NCBI GenBank assembly: GCA_001897355.1
Contig: MKST01000006.1
Span: 34,999 to 98,362, forward strand
Source of the DNA: Solirubrobacterales bacterium 67-14
GTDB lineage: Bacteria > Actinomycetota > Thermoleophilia > Solirubrobacterales > 70-9
Reading direction: 5' to 3'
DNA: 63,364 nucleotides
Of the stretch, positions 50,623 through 62,368 are shown one piece after another. Numbering within the stretch: the first letter of the stretch is position 1; each line of letters starts with the position of its first letter. Both the position numbers and the translations under genes were made by a program. The notes below the pieces were generated by a model, which was given only the letters and a program-made list of their open reading frames with translations, had not been told where the DNA came from and did no database searches.

Positions 50623-52392
50623 ATGAGCGGGTTCAATCAACAGCGATCAGCTATGCACTGTGGTCGACGGACACGCGTACATCTGGTCGTCCTGATCGCG
50701 CTGCTGCTCACCGGCGCCGTGGGGGTGCCTTCCGCGTCAGGCAAGGTTTCGGTCTTTCCCTCGCCGGGCACGCCGGTTGCTTCGGAGACGACCAGTTTCA
50801 GCTTCCGTGGGGTGAAGCCCGCCCGACTCGGCCCGGTGAAGATCGTCGGCTCGGTCAGCGGACGCCACGGGATCGCCCGCCGGGTCCGGCACTCGGACGG
50901 CCACGGGGTCAGCCTTGTGCCGAAGCGCCGGTTCGCCGATGGCGAGGTCGTCCGGATTCGCACCCACCGGAAGATCCGTCTGGCGCGGCACGGCGACTTC
51001 CGGATCCGGATCGGCCGGTTCACCGGTGGCTCGAAGAAGACATCCCATGCGTTGCGGCCACCGAAGAAAGGCCTCAGGTCACGACCCGACCTGAAGCTGC
51101 CCAGGATCAAGGTGGCCCGGACCTCGGCGATGGAGGCACCGGGCGACTACTTCCTCGGCTTCCGCAACAGCGGCCTGACGATCCTCGACAACCTGGGCCG
51201 GGTCACCTGGTTCAAGCCGACCGCGTTCGGCTTCAACAACTTCGAACCGCAGACTTTGGACGGCCGGCCGGTGCTGACCTACTTCCGCACCCCCACCCCG
51301 AACCGCGACGGCGCCTACGTGATCCTCAACCGGCACTACCGGAAGGTCGCCGAAGTCACGCCCGGCAACGGTTACAAGGCCGACATGCACGAGTTCCACC
51401 TGACCGGCCGCGGCACCGCCCTGATACTCGCCTACCGGACGGTCCGCTGGGACCTGAGAGCGGTGGGCGGACCGGCCGACGGGCCGGTGGCCGACTGCGT
51501 CGTCCAAGAGATCGACCTGAAAACCGGGGCCGTGCTCTTCGAGTGGCACGCGGTCGGCAACATCGGCTTGCGACGGAGTCGGGAGCGGCGGCACGGACCG
51601 GGCTCCTGGGATGCTTTCCACCTCAACTCGGTCGAACCGGACGGCAAGGCCTTACTCGTTTCCTCGCGGTGGACCAGTTCGATCTACCGGGTCGGTCGGG
51701 CCAGCGGGCAGGTCAACTGGGTGCTGCGCGGCGACGGCGGACGGTCGGATTTCAAGGTCGGCCGCGCGGCCCGGTTCGCGGCCCAGCACGACGTCCGCCG
51801 CCTGCCGAACGGCGAGATCTCGCTCTTCGACAACGCGGGTGTACCGGGACGCCGGGTAGCCAGCGTCCTGATCCTGAAGCTCGAGGGGAAGGGCCGGGGG
51901 CGCCGCGCGGTAAAGGTGGCCCGGTACCGCAACCCGGACGGGGAGGCCAGTGCCGCGACCGGCGGGGCCGAGGTGCTGCCAGACGGGAACGTGCTGGCCG
52001 GCTGGGGCAACTCCGCCTCGCTGACCGAGTTCAGTCCGGAGGGAAAGGTGCTGTTCCACGCAAGGCAGGGATCATCGTCCTACCGGGCCCGCAAGTCGGA
52101 GTGGGACGGCATCCCGAACGGGCGGCCGGCGATCACCAGCATGCGCGGGAAGCACGGTCCGGTGGTCGTCTTCGCCAGTTGGAACGGGGCCGGGAACATC
52201 GCCCGCTGGGATGTGCTGACCGGCCCCGATCCCGACCACCTCACCGTGGCCGGCAGCGCCGACTGGCGGAACCTCGAAACAGAGATCCCCGTGGCGTCCG
52301 CCAACGGCAAGGTCCAGGTCGTGGCCGTGGGTGAAGACGGCCAGGAACTAGGCCGCTCCGCGCTGGTCCCGGTCGGTCGGCGATCTCGCTGA
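50623..52392 (+). CDS. Arylsulfotransferase-family (ASST-like) exported protein
   Basis: About 589 residues from ATG 50623; starts at 50605 and 50653 are equally possible and none has a strong ribosome site. A signal peptide (VHLVVLIALLLTGAVG... ASG-KVS) precedes an Ig-like N-terminal domain and a six-bladed propeller with repeated TILDNLGRVTWFKP, MHEFHLTGRGTALILAYRTV, DAFHLNSVEPDGKALLVSSRW and QHDVRRLPNGEISLFDN. The conserved His residues of these blades match arylsulfotransferase-type proteins (Arylsulfotran_2). Whether it moves sulfate is not shown. It is followed after 62 bases by a GH31 enzyme on the same strand. Confidence 0.78.
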   Translation: MSGFNQQRSAMHCGRRTRVHLVVLIALLLTGAVGVPSASGKVSVFPSPGTPVASETTSFSFRGVKPARLGPVKIVGSVSGRHGIARRVRHSDGHGVSLVPKRRFADGEVVRIRTHRKIRLARHGDFRIRIGRFTGGSKKTSHALRPPKKGLRSRPDLKLPRIKVARTSAMEAPGDYFLGFRNSGLTILDNLGRVTWFKPTAFGFNNFEPQTLDGRPVLTYFRTPTPNRDGAYVILNRHYRKVAEVTPGNGYKADMHEFHLTGRGTALILAYRTVRWDLRAVGGPADGPVADCVVQEIDLKTGAVLFEWHAVGNIGLRRSRERRHGPGSWDAFHLNSVEPDGKALLVSSRWTSSIYRVGRASGQVNWVLRGDGGRSDFKVGRAARFAAQHDVRRLPNGEISLFDNAGVPGRRVASVLILKLEGKGRGRRAVKVARYRNPDGEASAATGGAEVLPDGNVLAGWGNSASLTEFSPEGKVLFHARQGSSSYRARKSEWDGIPNGRPAITSMRGKHGPVVVFASWNGAGNIARWDVLTGPDPDHLTVAGSADWRNLETEIPVASANGKVQVVAVGEDGQELGRSALVPVGRRSR

Positions 52393-52454
52393 TGCGAAAC
52401 GATTCCGAAACGGCCGTGTTCCGGGTTCAGCCCCCTCCAAGGAGAATCCCCTTC

Positions 52455-54944
52455 GTGCAAAAGCTGTTCCGACTCAACCTTGAAGTCGCGCTCTCCGGCG
52501 CCTTCGCTCTCATCCTTCTCTTCGCGGTGTTGCTGGCCGCCGCACCCGAAGCCCGGGCGAAGAGCATCGCTGACGGTTTTTCCGCCGCGGTCCGGCAGGG
52601 GACGCTGGTGCTCGTCCAGCCGGGCGGGCAGTCCGTGCGGATTCCGCTGAAGCGGATCTCCTTCACCGACTCGGAGCAGCGGATCCAGGCCACCGGGGTG
52701 ACCGGGATCAAGCGTTCCGCAAAGGGACTGACGATCGGCCTGAAGACCGGCGGTGACGGCTCGGCGACGCTCAAGGCCGCCTCTGGCGACCAGGGGTCAA
52801 TGATTCTCAGCGCCCAGCGGAACGGCGGCACGGCGACCAGCGCCTCGATCTCCTTCGACTCGGCCCGCGGTGAGAAGTTCTTCGGCTTCGGTGAGCGCTC
52901 CGACTCGGTCGCCCAGCGTGGAACCTCGGTCGAGAACTACGTCTCGGATGGCCCCTTCAGCGAGGGCAGCAAGAACTTGGTCAAGGCGACGATCCCGCCG
53001 GCCGGTTTCCGCGATCGCAGCGACTCGACCTACTACCCGGTGCCGTGGATGCTCTCCTCCAAAGGCTACGGCGTGCTGATTCGCAACGACCAGACCAGCT
53101 ACTGGGATCTGCCCAAGGCGGCCGGGGATTACGTGGCGCGGGTCGAGGCGCCGAGGATCTCGCTGCAGGTGTTCCCTGGCCCCACCCCGGCCCGGGCGCT
53201 CACCCGTTTCACCGCGGCAACCGGCCGCCAGCCCAAGCCGGCCGCGGCCTGGGCTTTCGGCCCTTGGCTCCAGACCGGGCAGCCGAACGCGCCCGAGATG
53301 GACGAGCAGATCGCCGACCTGCGCAAGCTCCAAGCGGCCGACGCCCCGGTCTCGGCCGCCGAGACCCAGCTTCGCTACCTGCCCTGCGGCCTCGATCGAG
53401 GCTACGAGGACTACGAGCGGGACCGGGTTTCCTTCTACCACCGCAACGGCCTGGCGGTGCTCACCTACGTAAACCCGATGGTCTGCGAGATCTACGAGCC
53501 GTTCTTCTCGCAGGTCCGGGACGCGGGCGGGCTGCTGGCCAAGGCCTCGGACCCAGATCAGCCGGCCCTGTTCAACTCCTTCGTCGGCGGGGTCGGTGCG
53601 GCCGGCTTCTCGATCCAGCCGGTCGGTGAGTTCGACTTCACGAACAAGGCAGGGGTCGACTCCTACCGCAGCATCGTCGACAAGATGTTGAAGTCGAAGC
53701 ACGACGGCTGGATGGAGGACTTCGGCGAGTACACCCCGCTGGACGCGAAGTCCGCCAACGGCCCGGCCGGGTCGGCCCTCCACAACGCCTACCCGAAGCT
53801 CTACCACTGCGCCGTCCACCAGATGGTCAAGAACCGCCCGGTGGTGCGCTTCCAGCGCTCCGGCTGGACTGGCGCCGCCAAGTGCGCCGACGACGTCTGG
53901 GGCGGCGACCCGACCACCGAGTGGGGCTTCGACGGTCTCAGCTCCGCGATCACCCAGGCGCTCTCGATCGGCCTTTCCGGAGTCAGCCGCTGGGGCTCTG
54001 ACATCGGCGGCTACGACACGATCGGTGACGACAAGCCGCTCACCCCCGAACTGCTCAAGCGCTGGATCCAGTTCGGCGCCGTCTCCGGCGTGATGCGGAT
54101 CAAGAAGTCCGGCCTGGCGATCCCCGCTTACACCCGCCCCCAGGTCTGGGATCCGGAGATCATCGACACCTGGCGCCGATACACCAAGCTGCACACCCAG
54201 CTCTACCCGTACATCCTCGCCGCCGACGCGCATTACCGGAAGACCGGGATCCCGCTGATGCGATCGCTGCTGCTGCTCCATCCGGGCGACCGCCGGGCCG
54301 TGGCGGCCGAAGACGAATTCATGTTCGGTCCCAGCCTGCTCGCCGCCCCGGTGGTCGCGGAGGGCGCGAACAGGCGCAGCCTCTACCTGCCGAAGGGGGA
54401 TTGGATCAACGCCGCCAAGGGGCTGGCCTACGCCAAGGGCTCCGGCGCTTTCGGAGCCGACAAGGCGAAGGCGGTCAAGGGTGGCCGCCGGGTCACCGTC
54501 GCGGCACGGCTCGAGCGGCTGCCGCTCTTCATCAAGGCGAACTCGGTGATCCCGATGCTGCCGGCGGACGTCGATTCACTGTCCGACTACGGGGGCAAGC
54601 AGGTCGTGAACCTGAAGGACCGGAGCCACCGGATACGCCTGCTCGCCTTCCCGTCCCGGGGAACGGCCAAGACCACGATGATGAACGGCGAGAAGCTCAG
54701 CTCGAAGGCGAAGCGTGGCCGCTGGCAACTCCGGATCAAGGGCAGCCGCAGCCGGAGCTACTCGATCGAGGCTTCGACTTCGAACCTGAAGGGCAGCCAC
54801 GGCGGTTCGTTCCGTGTCTGCAAGGTCGAGCTCGGCAAGAAGACCCTGCCGAAGAAGAAGTGGCGTCAGGCAGGCGCTGGAGCGGTCCTGAGGTTCACGT
54901 TCAAGGCGAAGAAGGCGACCGTCACGGTCACCGCCTGCCGCTGA
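52455..54944 (+). CDS. Exported GH31-family alpha-glycosidase
   Basis: 829 residues from GTG 52455, with AAGGAG ten bases upstream; a frame starting at 52392 would put a non-signal stretch in front. Signal peptide with hydrophobic FALILLFAVLLAAAP. The N-terminal beta domain ends in FFGFGERSDSVAQRG. The catalytic barrel has DGWMEDFGEY (nucleophile Asp 422) and RWGSDIGGYD (Asp 516, likely acid/base). Beta domains and a Lys-rich C-terminal domain with cysteines follow. It should hydrolyse alpha-linked glycosides outside the cell. A large insert before the catalytic loop is probably a substrate-shaping subdomain. Confidence 0.88.
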   Translation: MQKLFRLNLEVALSGAFALILLFAVLLAAAPEARAKSIADGFSAAVRQGTLVLVQPGGQSVRIPLKRISFTDSEQRIQATGVTGIKRSAKGLTIGLKTGGDGSATLKAASGDQGSMILSAQRNGGTATSASISFDSARGEKFFGFGERSDSVAQRGTSVENYVSDGPFSEGSKNLVKATIPPAGFRDRSDSTYYPVPWMLSSKGYGVLIRNDQTSYWDLPKAAGDYVARVEAPRISLQVFPGPTPARALTRFTAATGRQPKPAAAWAFGPWLQTGQPNAPEMDEQIADLRKLQAADAPVSAAETQLRYLPCGLDRGYEDYERDRVSFYHRNGLAVLTYVNPMVCEIYEPFFSQVRDAGGLLAKASDPDQPALFNSFVGGVGAAGFSIQPVGEFDFTNKAGVDSYRSIVDKMLKSKHDGWMEDFGEYTPLDAKSANGPAGSALHNAYPKLYHCAVHQMVKNRPVVRFQRSGWTGAAKCADDVWGGDPTTEWGFDGLSSAITQALSIGLSGVSRWGSDIGGYDTIGDDKPLTPELLKRWIQFGAVSGVMRIKKSGLAIPAYTRPQVWDPEIIDTWRRYTKLHTQLYPYILAADAHYRKTGIPLMRSLLLLHPGDRRAVAAEDEFMFGPSLLAAPVVAEGANRRSLYLPKGDWINAAKGLAYAKGSGAFGADKAKAVKGGRRVTVAARLERLPLFIKANSVIPMLPADVDSLSDYGGKQVVNLKDRSHRIRLLAFPSRGTAKTTMMNGEKLSSKAKRGRWQLRIKGSRSRSYSIEASTSNLKGSHGGSFRVCKVELGKKTLPKKKWRQAGAGAVLRFTFKAKKATVTVTACR

Positions 54945-54977
54945 GGACCGGCGTCTGGCCCTTCCGGCTACCGGAGT

Positions 54978-55238
54978 TCAGACGGAGGTCGGGTGGTCCC
55001 TGTCCCGGACCATCCGGTTTCCCCCGCCGAGCAGGACGCCGAAGAGGATCCCGAAGAAGCTGACCGCGTAGAGAAAGACCATCGCCCAGAGCCACTGCTC
55101 GCCGACCCCGTCTCCCCAGAGCGAGAGATGGAGACCCACGTAATAGAGCGGAACCAGCGCGGTCAGGCTCAGGGTGAGGAACCGGGGCAAGAGGAACCCG
55201 AGCGAAATCCCCACTATGAAGAGTGTGACCGCAGTCAT
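54978..55238 (-). CDS. Small integral membrane protein
   Basis: 86 residues with three hydrophobic helices (FIVGISLGFLLPRFL, ALVPLYYVGLHLSL, LWAMVFLYAVSFFGILFGVLLGG) and a charged C-terminus. No family recognised. It is convergent with the GH31 gene. Confidence 0.6.
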   Translation of the reverse strand: MTAVTLFIVGISLGFLLPRFLTLSLTALVPLYYVGLHLSLWGDGVGEQWLWAMVFLYAVSFFGILFGVLLGGGNRMVRDRDHPTSV

Positions 55239-55279
55239 TGCCCGACCGATTATGAACCAGGCCCGGGCAAAAAGCTAGA

Positions 55280-55753
55280 TCAGGGGCGCACAGTCATCCA
55301 GGAGTAGCCGGCCTTGTCGAACTTGTGGTTGCCTCCCGGCGCTTTCGCGTACCAGACGACCCGCACCTTGAACGCCTGGCGGGCGCCACGGACCCAGAAC
55401 GGGAAGGCCTTGTATTTGAGATACATCCGGCTCGTCCCGCAGCCGTGCTGACCACCCAGCGGTGGACGGCTGAAGATCCGGAAGCAAGCCTTCATCTTCA
55501 CCTTGCCGACCTTGCTCTTCAGCACGAAGGTTCCGCGAAACCACCTGCCACGGTCATAGGTGCAATGCCGGCGCGGAGGCTTGAAGGGCTTCGCGTTCCG
55601 ACAGGTGCCCCAAGCGTTGAAGAACGGCGTGGTCGACGAAGCGCCGACCGGCGGCGGGCTGGTCGTGTCGCTCGCCGGTGACGCGGTCGCGTCTGAACCG
55701 GCGATCAGAAAGATCACGCCGGCCACCGCGAGCAGATGTTTTGCCTTGGTCAT
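55280..55753 (-). CDS. Exported hypothetical protein
   Basis: 157 residues from ATG 55753, chosen because AGGAGG lies ten bases upstream and a signal peptide follows (HLLAVAGVIFLIAG, cleavage near ATA-SPA). The mature part has four cysteines (CRNAKPFKPPRRHCTYDRG; ACFRIFS; GCGTS) and Lys/Arg/Trp-rich beta strands (FPFWVRGARQAFKVRVVWY). No known domain recognised; probably a small disulphide-stabilised surface protein. Confidence 0.62.
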   Translation of the reverse strand: MTKAKHLLAVAGVIFLIAGSDATASPASDTTSPPPVGASSTTPFFNAWGTCRNAKPFKPPRRHCTYDRGRWFRGTFVLKSKVGKVKMKACFRIFSRPPLGGQHGCGTSRMYLKYKAFPFWVRGARQAFKVRVVWYAKAPGGNHKFDKAGYSWMTVRP

Positions 55754-55849
55754 GTTTCGGATGCCTCCTGGATCGTTCAACTAGAACGGTCCCCGGCCCG
55801 GCATCGAGCAAACCGAAGGGTGAGCAGAAAGCAGCGAAGCGGCCGCGGG

Positions 55850-56141
55850 TCAGGCGTCGAGCAAGGCGGCGACCGCCAGGGCCACCTGGCGGCCGCGCTC
55901 GGTCAGGGCGTACTCGGTGTAGGGCGGGCGGCCCGAGACCGTGTGGCGTTCGACGATGCCAGCCTCTTCGAGTTGCTCTAGCCGGTCGGAAAGCGTGGTC
56001 GGGGAGATCTCCGGCAGGGACTGACGGAACTCGTTGAAGCGGGTGGCGCCGCTGGAACAGGCGTAGATCGTCGCCATGGTCCAGCGGCGCTCGAGCACCA
56101 CCGCGGTCTCCCGCATCTGAGCGGGGACCGGCTGGCAGTTG

Positions 56142-56158
<17 letters not shown>
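55850..56158 (-). CDS. HxlR-family winged-helix regulator
   Basis: 102 residues. A C-x2-C pair near the N-terminus (HRCNNCQ) is followed by LERRWTMATIYACSSGATRFNEFRQSLPEISPTTLSDRLEQLEEAGIVER and the wing PPYTEYALTERG, the HxlR pattern. HxlR proteins often sense thiol or aldehyde stress through N-terminal cysteines. Its start overlaps the lon stop by 17 bases, so it is co-transcribed with lon and could control the operator in the lon promoter. Confidence 0.87.
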
Positions 56159-58436
<2,278 letters not shown>

Positions 58437-58471
58437 TAGTAAGTCCAGTTTCTGTAGTTAGTCCTACGGAC

Positions 58472-58499
58472 ATAGTAGCGCAATTGGTTGCGCTGTCAA
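58472..58499 (-). promoter_or_regulatory. lon promoter with palindromic operator in the spacer
   Basis: On the minus strand TTGACA (58499-58494), a 16-nt spacer, then TACTAT (58477-58472). The spacer itself is an inverted repeat, GCGCAA-N4-TTGCGC (58493-58478), filling the gap exactly. A repressor bound there would occlude polymerase; the co-encoded HxlR protein is the natural candidate. Confidence 0.7.
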
Positions 58500-58529
58500 C
58501 CAACTGGCGACGGCATCGCCTCGGGCAGA

Positions 58530-58567
58530 GCCCCGCCCAACCATCAGCTGGTGCGAGTGGGCGGGGC
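58530..58567. terminator. Hairpin upstream of lon
   Basis: GCCCCGCCCA and its complement TGGGCGGGGC enclose an 18-base loop. It lies between the P450 3' end and the lon promoter and may insulate lon from P450 transcription. Confidence 0.4.
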
Positions 58568-58581
58568 GGGTTTGTCTGGGA

Positions 58582-58601
58582 GGGCGGGTCGGACCCCGCC
58601 C
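58582..58601 (-). terminator. Terminator hairpin after the P450 gene
   Basis: GGGCGGG-TCGGAC-CCCGCCC, eight bases downstream of the P450 stop on the minus strand. No T-tract, as is common in high-GC actinobacteria. Confidence 0.5.
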
Positions 58602-58609
58602 GACTGCAG

Positions 58610-59833
58610 TTATGTCCGAATCCGCACGTCCATGCGATCGATCCCGTAGATGCCGCTGACTGCCTGGAGTTCCGTGAGCCCGTTCAGCTCGATCTTCTCG
58701 ACGTGCTCGGCGAGGAACCTGAGGCCCTCCTCGAGCTCGGCCCGGGCCAGGTTGGCGCCGACGCAGTAGTGGATACCGGCCCCGAAGGTGAGGGGACGGG
58801 TGCGATCCCGCTCGGTAAGGATGTTGAACTCTTGCGGATCTTCGAAGGCTTCGGGGTCGCGGTTGCCGGTGAACGAGCAGACCAGCAGCAGGGTTCCCGC
58901 CGGGAAGCTCACGTCCCGGTACTCGACCTCCTCGGTCAGCTGCCGGGCGGTGAAAGCGGTGATCGGCTCGAACCGGAGCACCTCGCTGACCGCCCGGGCA
59001 ACCATCTCGTCGGGATCCTCGCGGAGCGCCTGCCACTGGTCGGGCTTTCCGGCCAGCAGCCGGACCGCATGGGAAAGCTGGCTCTGGGTGGTATCGACCC
59101 CGCCGACCAGGATGTTCAGCACCAGGTTCCTCAGCTCCTGGTCGGAGAGCCTCTCCCCCTCCTCTTCGGTCCGGATCAGGGTGGTGATCAGGTCGTCGGC
59201 TGGAAGGTCGCGCCGTTTCTCGATCAGCGGGTCCACCCACTCGTAGAACTCGGCGACCTTGGCCTGCATGGTCTGGACCATCTCCGGGTCGGAAAGTGCG
59301 ATCGGATCGAACTGGCGCTGGATCCACTCGGACCAGTCGTGGAGCCGCTGCGCATCGGATGCGGGGGCGCCCATCACCCGGGCGATCGTCTGCGACGGAT
59401 AGGGCCGGCTGAAGCGCGAGACGAAATCGAACTGGTCGGTCTCCAGTTCGACCCAGAGGCTTTCGAGGATCTCGCGCATGGCCGGCCGCCACCCGTTCGC
59501 GGCCCGCGGGGTGAGCGCCGGGTTGACCAGGCTCCTCAGCCGGCGGTGGTCATCGCCACGCCGGTTGATGATGTTGGCGTCGATCTGTTCCCGCAGCGGC
59601 CCGTCCTTGACCCCGAAGAGATCGGCGATCAGCTGCCCCGGAAACTCGGCCGATTTCGACCGCAAGAAAAACTCCCCGGCCTCCCGGTCAAGGACGACCA
59701 GGGAAAGCGGCCCCTGGGCAAGCCAGTTCCCAGAGTCGAGCAAACCATTCGCCTCGACATGCCAGCGCCACCCCGAAAGCCCAGGGTCGGCCGGATCAAG
59801 CTCCGGCAGATCCAGCTCGGTTACGACCGTCAT
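58610..59833 (-). CDS. Cytochrome P450
   Basis: 407 residues, soluble bacterial type. I-helix LVGGVDTTQSQ (oxygen-binding Gly-x-Asp-Thr), K-helix EVLRFEP, and the heme loop LTFGAGIHYCVGANLARAELEEGL with Cys 357 as axial ligand. It needs ferredoxin/reductase partners, which are not encoded nearby. Substrate unknown. Single gene upstream of lon on the same strand, separated from it by two hairpins. Confidence 0.93.
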   Translation of the reverse strand: MTVVTELDLPELDPADPGLSGWRWHVEANGLLDSGNWLAQGPLSLVVLDREAGEFFLRSKSAEFPGQLIADLFGVKDGPLREQIDANIINRRGDDHRRLRSLVNPALTPRAANGWRPAMREILESLWVELETDQFDFVSRFSRPYPSQTIARVMGAPASDAQRLHDWSEWIQRQFDPIALSDPEMVQTMQAKVAEFYEWVDPLIEKRRDLPADDLITTLIRTEEEGERLSDQELRNLVLNILVGGVDTTQSQLSHAVRLLAGKPDQWQALREDPDEMVARAVSEVLRFEPITAFTARQLTEEVEYRDVSFPAGTLLLVCSFTGNRDPEAFEDPQEFNILTERDRTRPLTFGAGIHYCVGANLARAELEEGLRFLAEHVEKIELNGLTELQAVSGIYGIDRMDVRIRT

Positions 59834-59848
59834 GCCCCGAGGCTACCC

Positions 59849-60571
59849 CTACCCGTCGGCGAACTTGTAACCGATTCCGCGGACCGTGAGGACCAGCTCG
59901 GGGCGCTGGGGGTCCTTTTCCACCTTTTGACGGAGGTTGGAGATGTGGACGTCACAGGCTCGCTCGTCGCCGTCGAACTCGGTCTGCCAGAGCTCTTCCA
60001 TGATCTGGGAGCGGCGGAAGACCTCACCGGGCCGGGCCGCGAGCAGGCGTAGGAGTTGGAACTCGGAGCGGGTCAGGCTGACCGTTTCGCCGTGGATCGT
60101 GACCACGTGGCGGGCGAGGTCGATGGTGACCGGACCGGCCACGATCTTGGTCTGCTCCGGGGCCGGGGCACGATCCAGTTCACGGCGCCGCAGCTGCGCC
60201 CGGACCCGGCCGAGCAGCTCACGGACCGAGAAGGGCTTGGTCACGTAATCGTCGGCACCGACCTCCAAACCGACCACCTTGTCGACCTCCGCGTCTTTGG
60301 CGGTCAACATGATGATCGGTACCGAGGAGCGGGATCGGACCTCCCGGCAGATGTCGAGGCCGGACTTGCCCGGCATCATGATGTCGAGGATCAGGAGATC
60401 GAAATCGAAGTCGCCGGCGAGGCGTTCCTCGGCATCGGTGCCATCCTCGGCGGCGGTCACCTCGAACCCTTCCTGGGCCAGGGCATACCCCACGGAGTCA
60501 CGGACCGACGGCTCGTCGTCGGCTATCAGGATGCGCCCAGCGGCGCCGTTCATGGATGGAATCGTGTTCAT
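59849..60571 (-). CDS. OmpR-family response regulator
   Basis: 240 residues from ATG 60571, which overlaps the kinase stop by four bases. The receiver has IADDEPSV, Asp 63 in LLILDIMMPGKSG and Lys in YVTKPFSVREL. The winged helix has LTRSEFQLLRLLAARPGEVF and RACDVHISNLRQKVEKDP. It is the partner of the PAS-type kinase upstream. Regulatory targets are not evident from repeats in this window. Confidence 0.92.
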   Translation of the reverse strand: MNTIPSMNGAAGRILIADDEPSVRDSVGYALAQEGFEVTAAEDGTDAEERLAGDFDFDLLILDIMMPGKSGLDICREVRSRSSVPIIMLTAKDAEVDKVVGLEVGADDYVTKPFSVRELLGRVRAQLRRRELDRAPAPEQTKIVAGPVTIDLARHVVTIHGETVSLTRSEFQLLRLLAARPGEVFRRSQIMEELWQTEFDGDERACDVHISNLRQKVEKDPQRPELVLTVRGIGYKFADG

Positions 60572-62334
60572 GCGATCGGTGTTTCTGACTGGTCTATCAG
60601 AGGAAGTCGGACCCAAAAGGTACTGCCCTCGCCCTCAACAGAATTTGCGCCCATCTCTCCGCCCATCACATCGGCCATCCGGCGGGCGATCGCGAGGCCC
60701 AGTCCGAACCCCTCCTGGCGGCGTGTTTCAGAGCGCCGGTAGAAGCGTTCGAAGACCCTTTCGATCTCCGCCTGGGGGATGCCGGTGCCGGTGTCGATCA
60801 CTTCGAGGAGCATCTCGCTATCACCGATCCGGCGCCCGCGGATGGTCACCGAACCGGGGGCCGGGGTGTTCTTGCAGGCGTTGGTGACCAGGCCGATCAG
60901 CACCTGGCGCAGCAGGGTCGGGTCGCCCTTGGCGGCCAGGTCGGGCTCGACGTCGGTCCGCAATTCGAGGCCGACCGGCACCTCGACGGCGGCCTCGACG
61001 TCCTTGACCGCGCTGCCGATGTCGACCACCTCGACCTCGCCCGTGCCGAGCGCTTCGACCCGGGCCAGGGTAAGCAGCGACTGGGTCAGCCGCGACATCC
61101 GTTCGGCGTCGGCGGAAAGCCGGTTGAGGAAGTGGTCGCGGGCCGGCGGGTCGTCCTTGGCCCCCGACTGGAGCACCTCGATCGCACCCGAGATCCCAGC
61201 CAACGGGTTGCGCAGTTCGTGGGCGGCGTTGCTGACGAAGTCACGCTCGGCGAACTCCTTGCGCATCTCGTCGGTGCGATCGCGGACCACGACCAGCACC
61301 GCCCCCTCGTCCGGCAGCGAACGGGCCTGGAGCGCGTAGGCGCGGTCCCCCATGCGGAGCGCCGGGTGGGCGGCAAAGCCTTCCGCCGCAGCCCGCTTGA
61401 CCGAGGTCATCATCGCCTCGGGCGCCCGGCCGCCACCCTCGAGCAGCGCGTTGGCGGCGGAGTTGTGGAAGCGGACCTCGCCGCTGTCGTCGATCACCAT
61501 GACCGCGTCACCGAGGCCGTCGAAGATCGCGGCGAGTTTGTCTCGATCGGCGGTCAACACGCCGAAGCTCTCCTTCAGGGCGACCCGCATCGAGTCGAGC
61601 GAGCGGGCCAGGTCGGCGATCTCGTCGCGGCCGGTGACCGGCAGGCGCACGTCGAAGTTGCCGGAGGCGAGGTCGTCCGCCTTGGCCGCGATCCGCTTCA
61701 GGCGAGCGGTGATCACCGAGGCGATCCCGACCCCGACCAGGGTTCCGATCAGGATCGCGATCAGGGCGGCGCGGAGGCTTTCCGAGCGCAGCGTGTCGAT
61801 CGCCGAGCGGATCACGACCGGCCGGGAGTAACGACCGACCACGGCTCCCTCGATCGACCCGAGGTCGTTGACCGGGATGCCGACCAGGGCGATCTCGCCG
61901 CCCCTCAAGTCTCGCGACGGCCGCTCTCCTTCCAAGGCCTGGTCGAGCATCTCTTGGTAGGCCTTGCTGTCGGGGAAGACCGCAGACGGGTTCTCGGGCG
62001 CGATCAGGTTGCCCTGGTCATCGAAATACCAGGCGGTGTATCCCTCGCCGTTGGCCGCTTCCAGCTCCGCTTTCGGGTCGACGTCGGCTTCGCTGAGTCG
62101 GTCGGCCAGTCGGACCGTGCGACCGACCGCGAGCTCGGTCGAGCGTTCATTCAGCACGTCCTGGCTCTTGTCGGTGATGAACGAATAGAGGATCCCGGCG
62201 GTGAGGAAACAGACCAGCGTGAAGCCGGCGGCCAGCCAGACGCGCATGCCGATGTGGCGGCGACGCGGCGTGCGAACCCGCCGCCGGCGACCGGCGGCGG
62301 GGCTGCTGGCGGAGTTGCCAGGATTGCTGGTCAT
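60568..62334 (-). CDS. Sensor histidine kinase with HAMP and PAS domains
   Basis: 588 residues from ATG 62334; the longer frame upstream overlaps the divergent gene. A basic N-terminus, a membrane helix (about 30-50), an extracytoplasmic sensor of about 140 residues with YTAWYFDDQGNLIAP (dCache/PAS-like), a second helix and HAMP are followed by a PAS domain (LAAIFDGLGDAVMVIDDSGEVRF). HisKA has SNAAHELRNPLAGISG (His 372) and the HATPase has NACKNTPAPG, DTGTGIPQ and GFGLGLAIARRM. This architecture resembles WalK/PhoR-type envelope sensors. Confidence 0.92.
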   Translation of the reverse strand: MTSNPGNSASSPAAGRRRRVRTPRRRHIGMRVWLAAGFTLVCFLTAGILYSFITDKSQDVLNERSTELAVGRTVRLADRLSEADVDPKAELEAANGEGYTAWYFDDQGNLIAPENPSAVFPDSKAYQEMLDQALEGERPSRDLRGGEIALVGIPVNDLGSIEGAVVGRYSRPVVIRSAIDTLRSESLRAALIAILIGTLVGVGIASVITARLKRIAAKADDLASGNFDVRLPVTGRDEIADLARSLDSMRVALKESFGVLTADRDKLAAIFDGLGDAVMVIDDSGEVRFHNSAANALLEGGGRAPEAMMTSVKRAAAEGFAAHPALRMGDRAYALQARSLPDEGAVLVVVRDRTDEMRKEFAERDFVSNAAHELRNPLAGISGAIEVLQSGAKDDPPARDHFLNRLSADAERMSRLTQSLLTLARVEALGTGEVEVVDIGSAVKDVEAAVEVPVGLELRTDVEPDLAAKGDPTLLRQVLIGLVTNACKNTPAPGSVTIRGRRIGDSEMLLEVIDTGTGIPQAEIERVFERFYRRSETRRQEGFGLGLAIARRMADVMGGEMGANSVEGEGSTFWVRLPLIDQSETPIA

Positions 62335-62368
62335 TGGCGCGGACCCTATTTCATGCCAGAATCGCGGC

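Noticed and set aside
52455..54944. GH31 enzyme as a sulfoquinovosidase beside an arylsulfotransferase
   Set aside because: The nucleophile loop resembles YihQ, but the sulfonate-recognition Q-x-W / R-x2-W region of that subfamily is not visible, so only a general GH31 call is made.
58478..58493. ClgR or HspR binding site in the lon promoter
   Set aside because: As I recall them, the ClgR (CGC-N5-GCG type) and HspR (CTTGAGT-N7-ACTCAAG) patterns do not fit GCGCAA-N4-TTGCGC.
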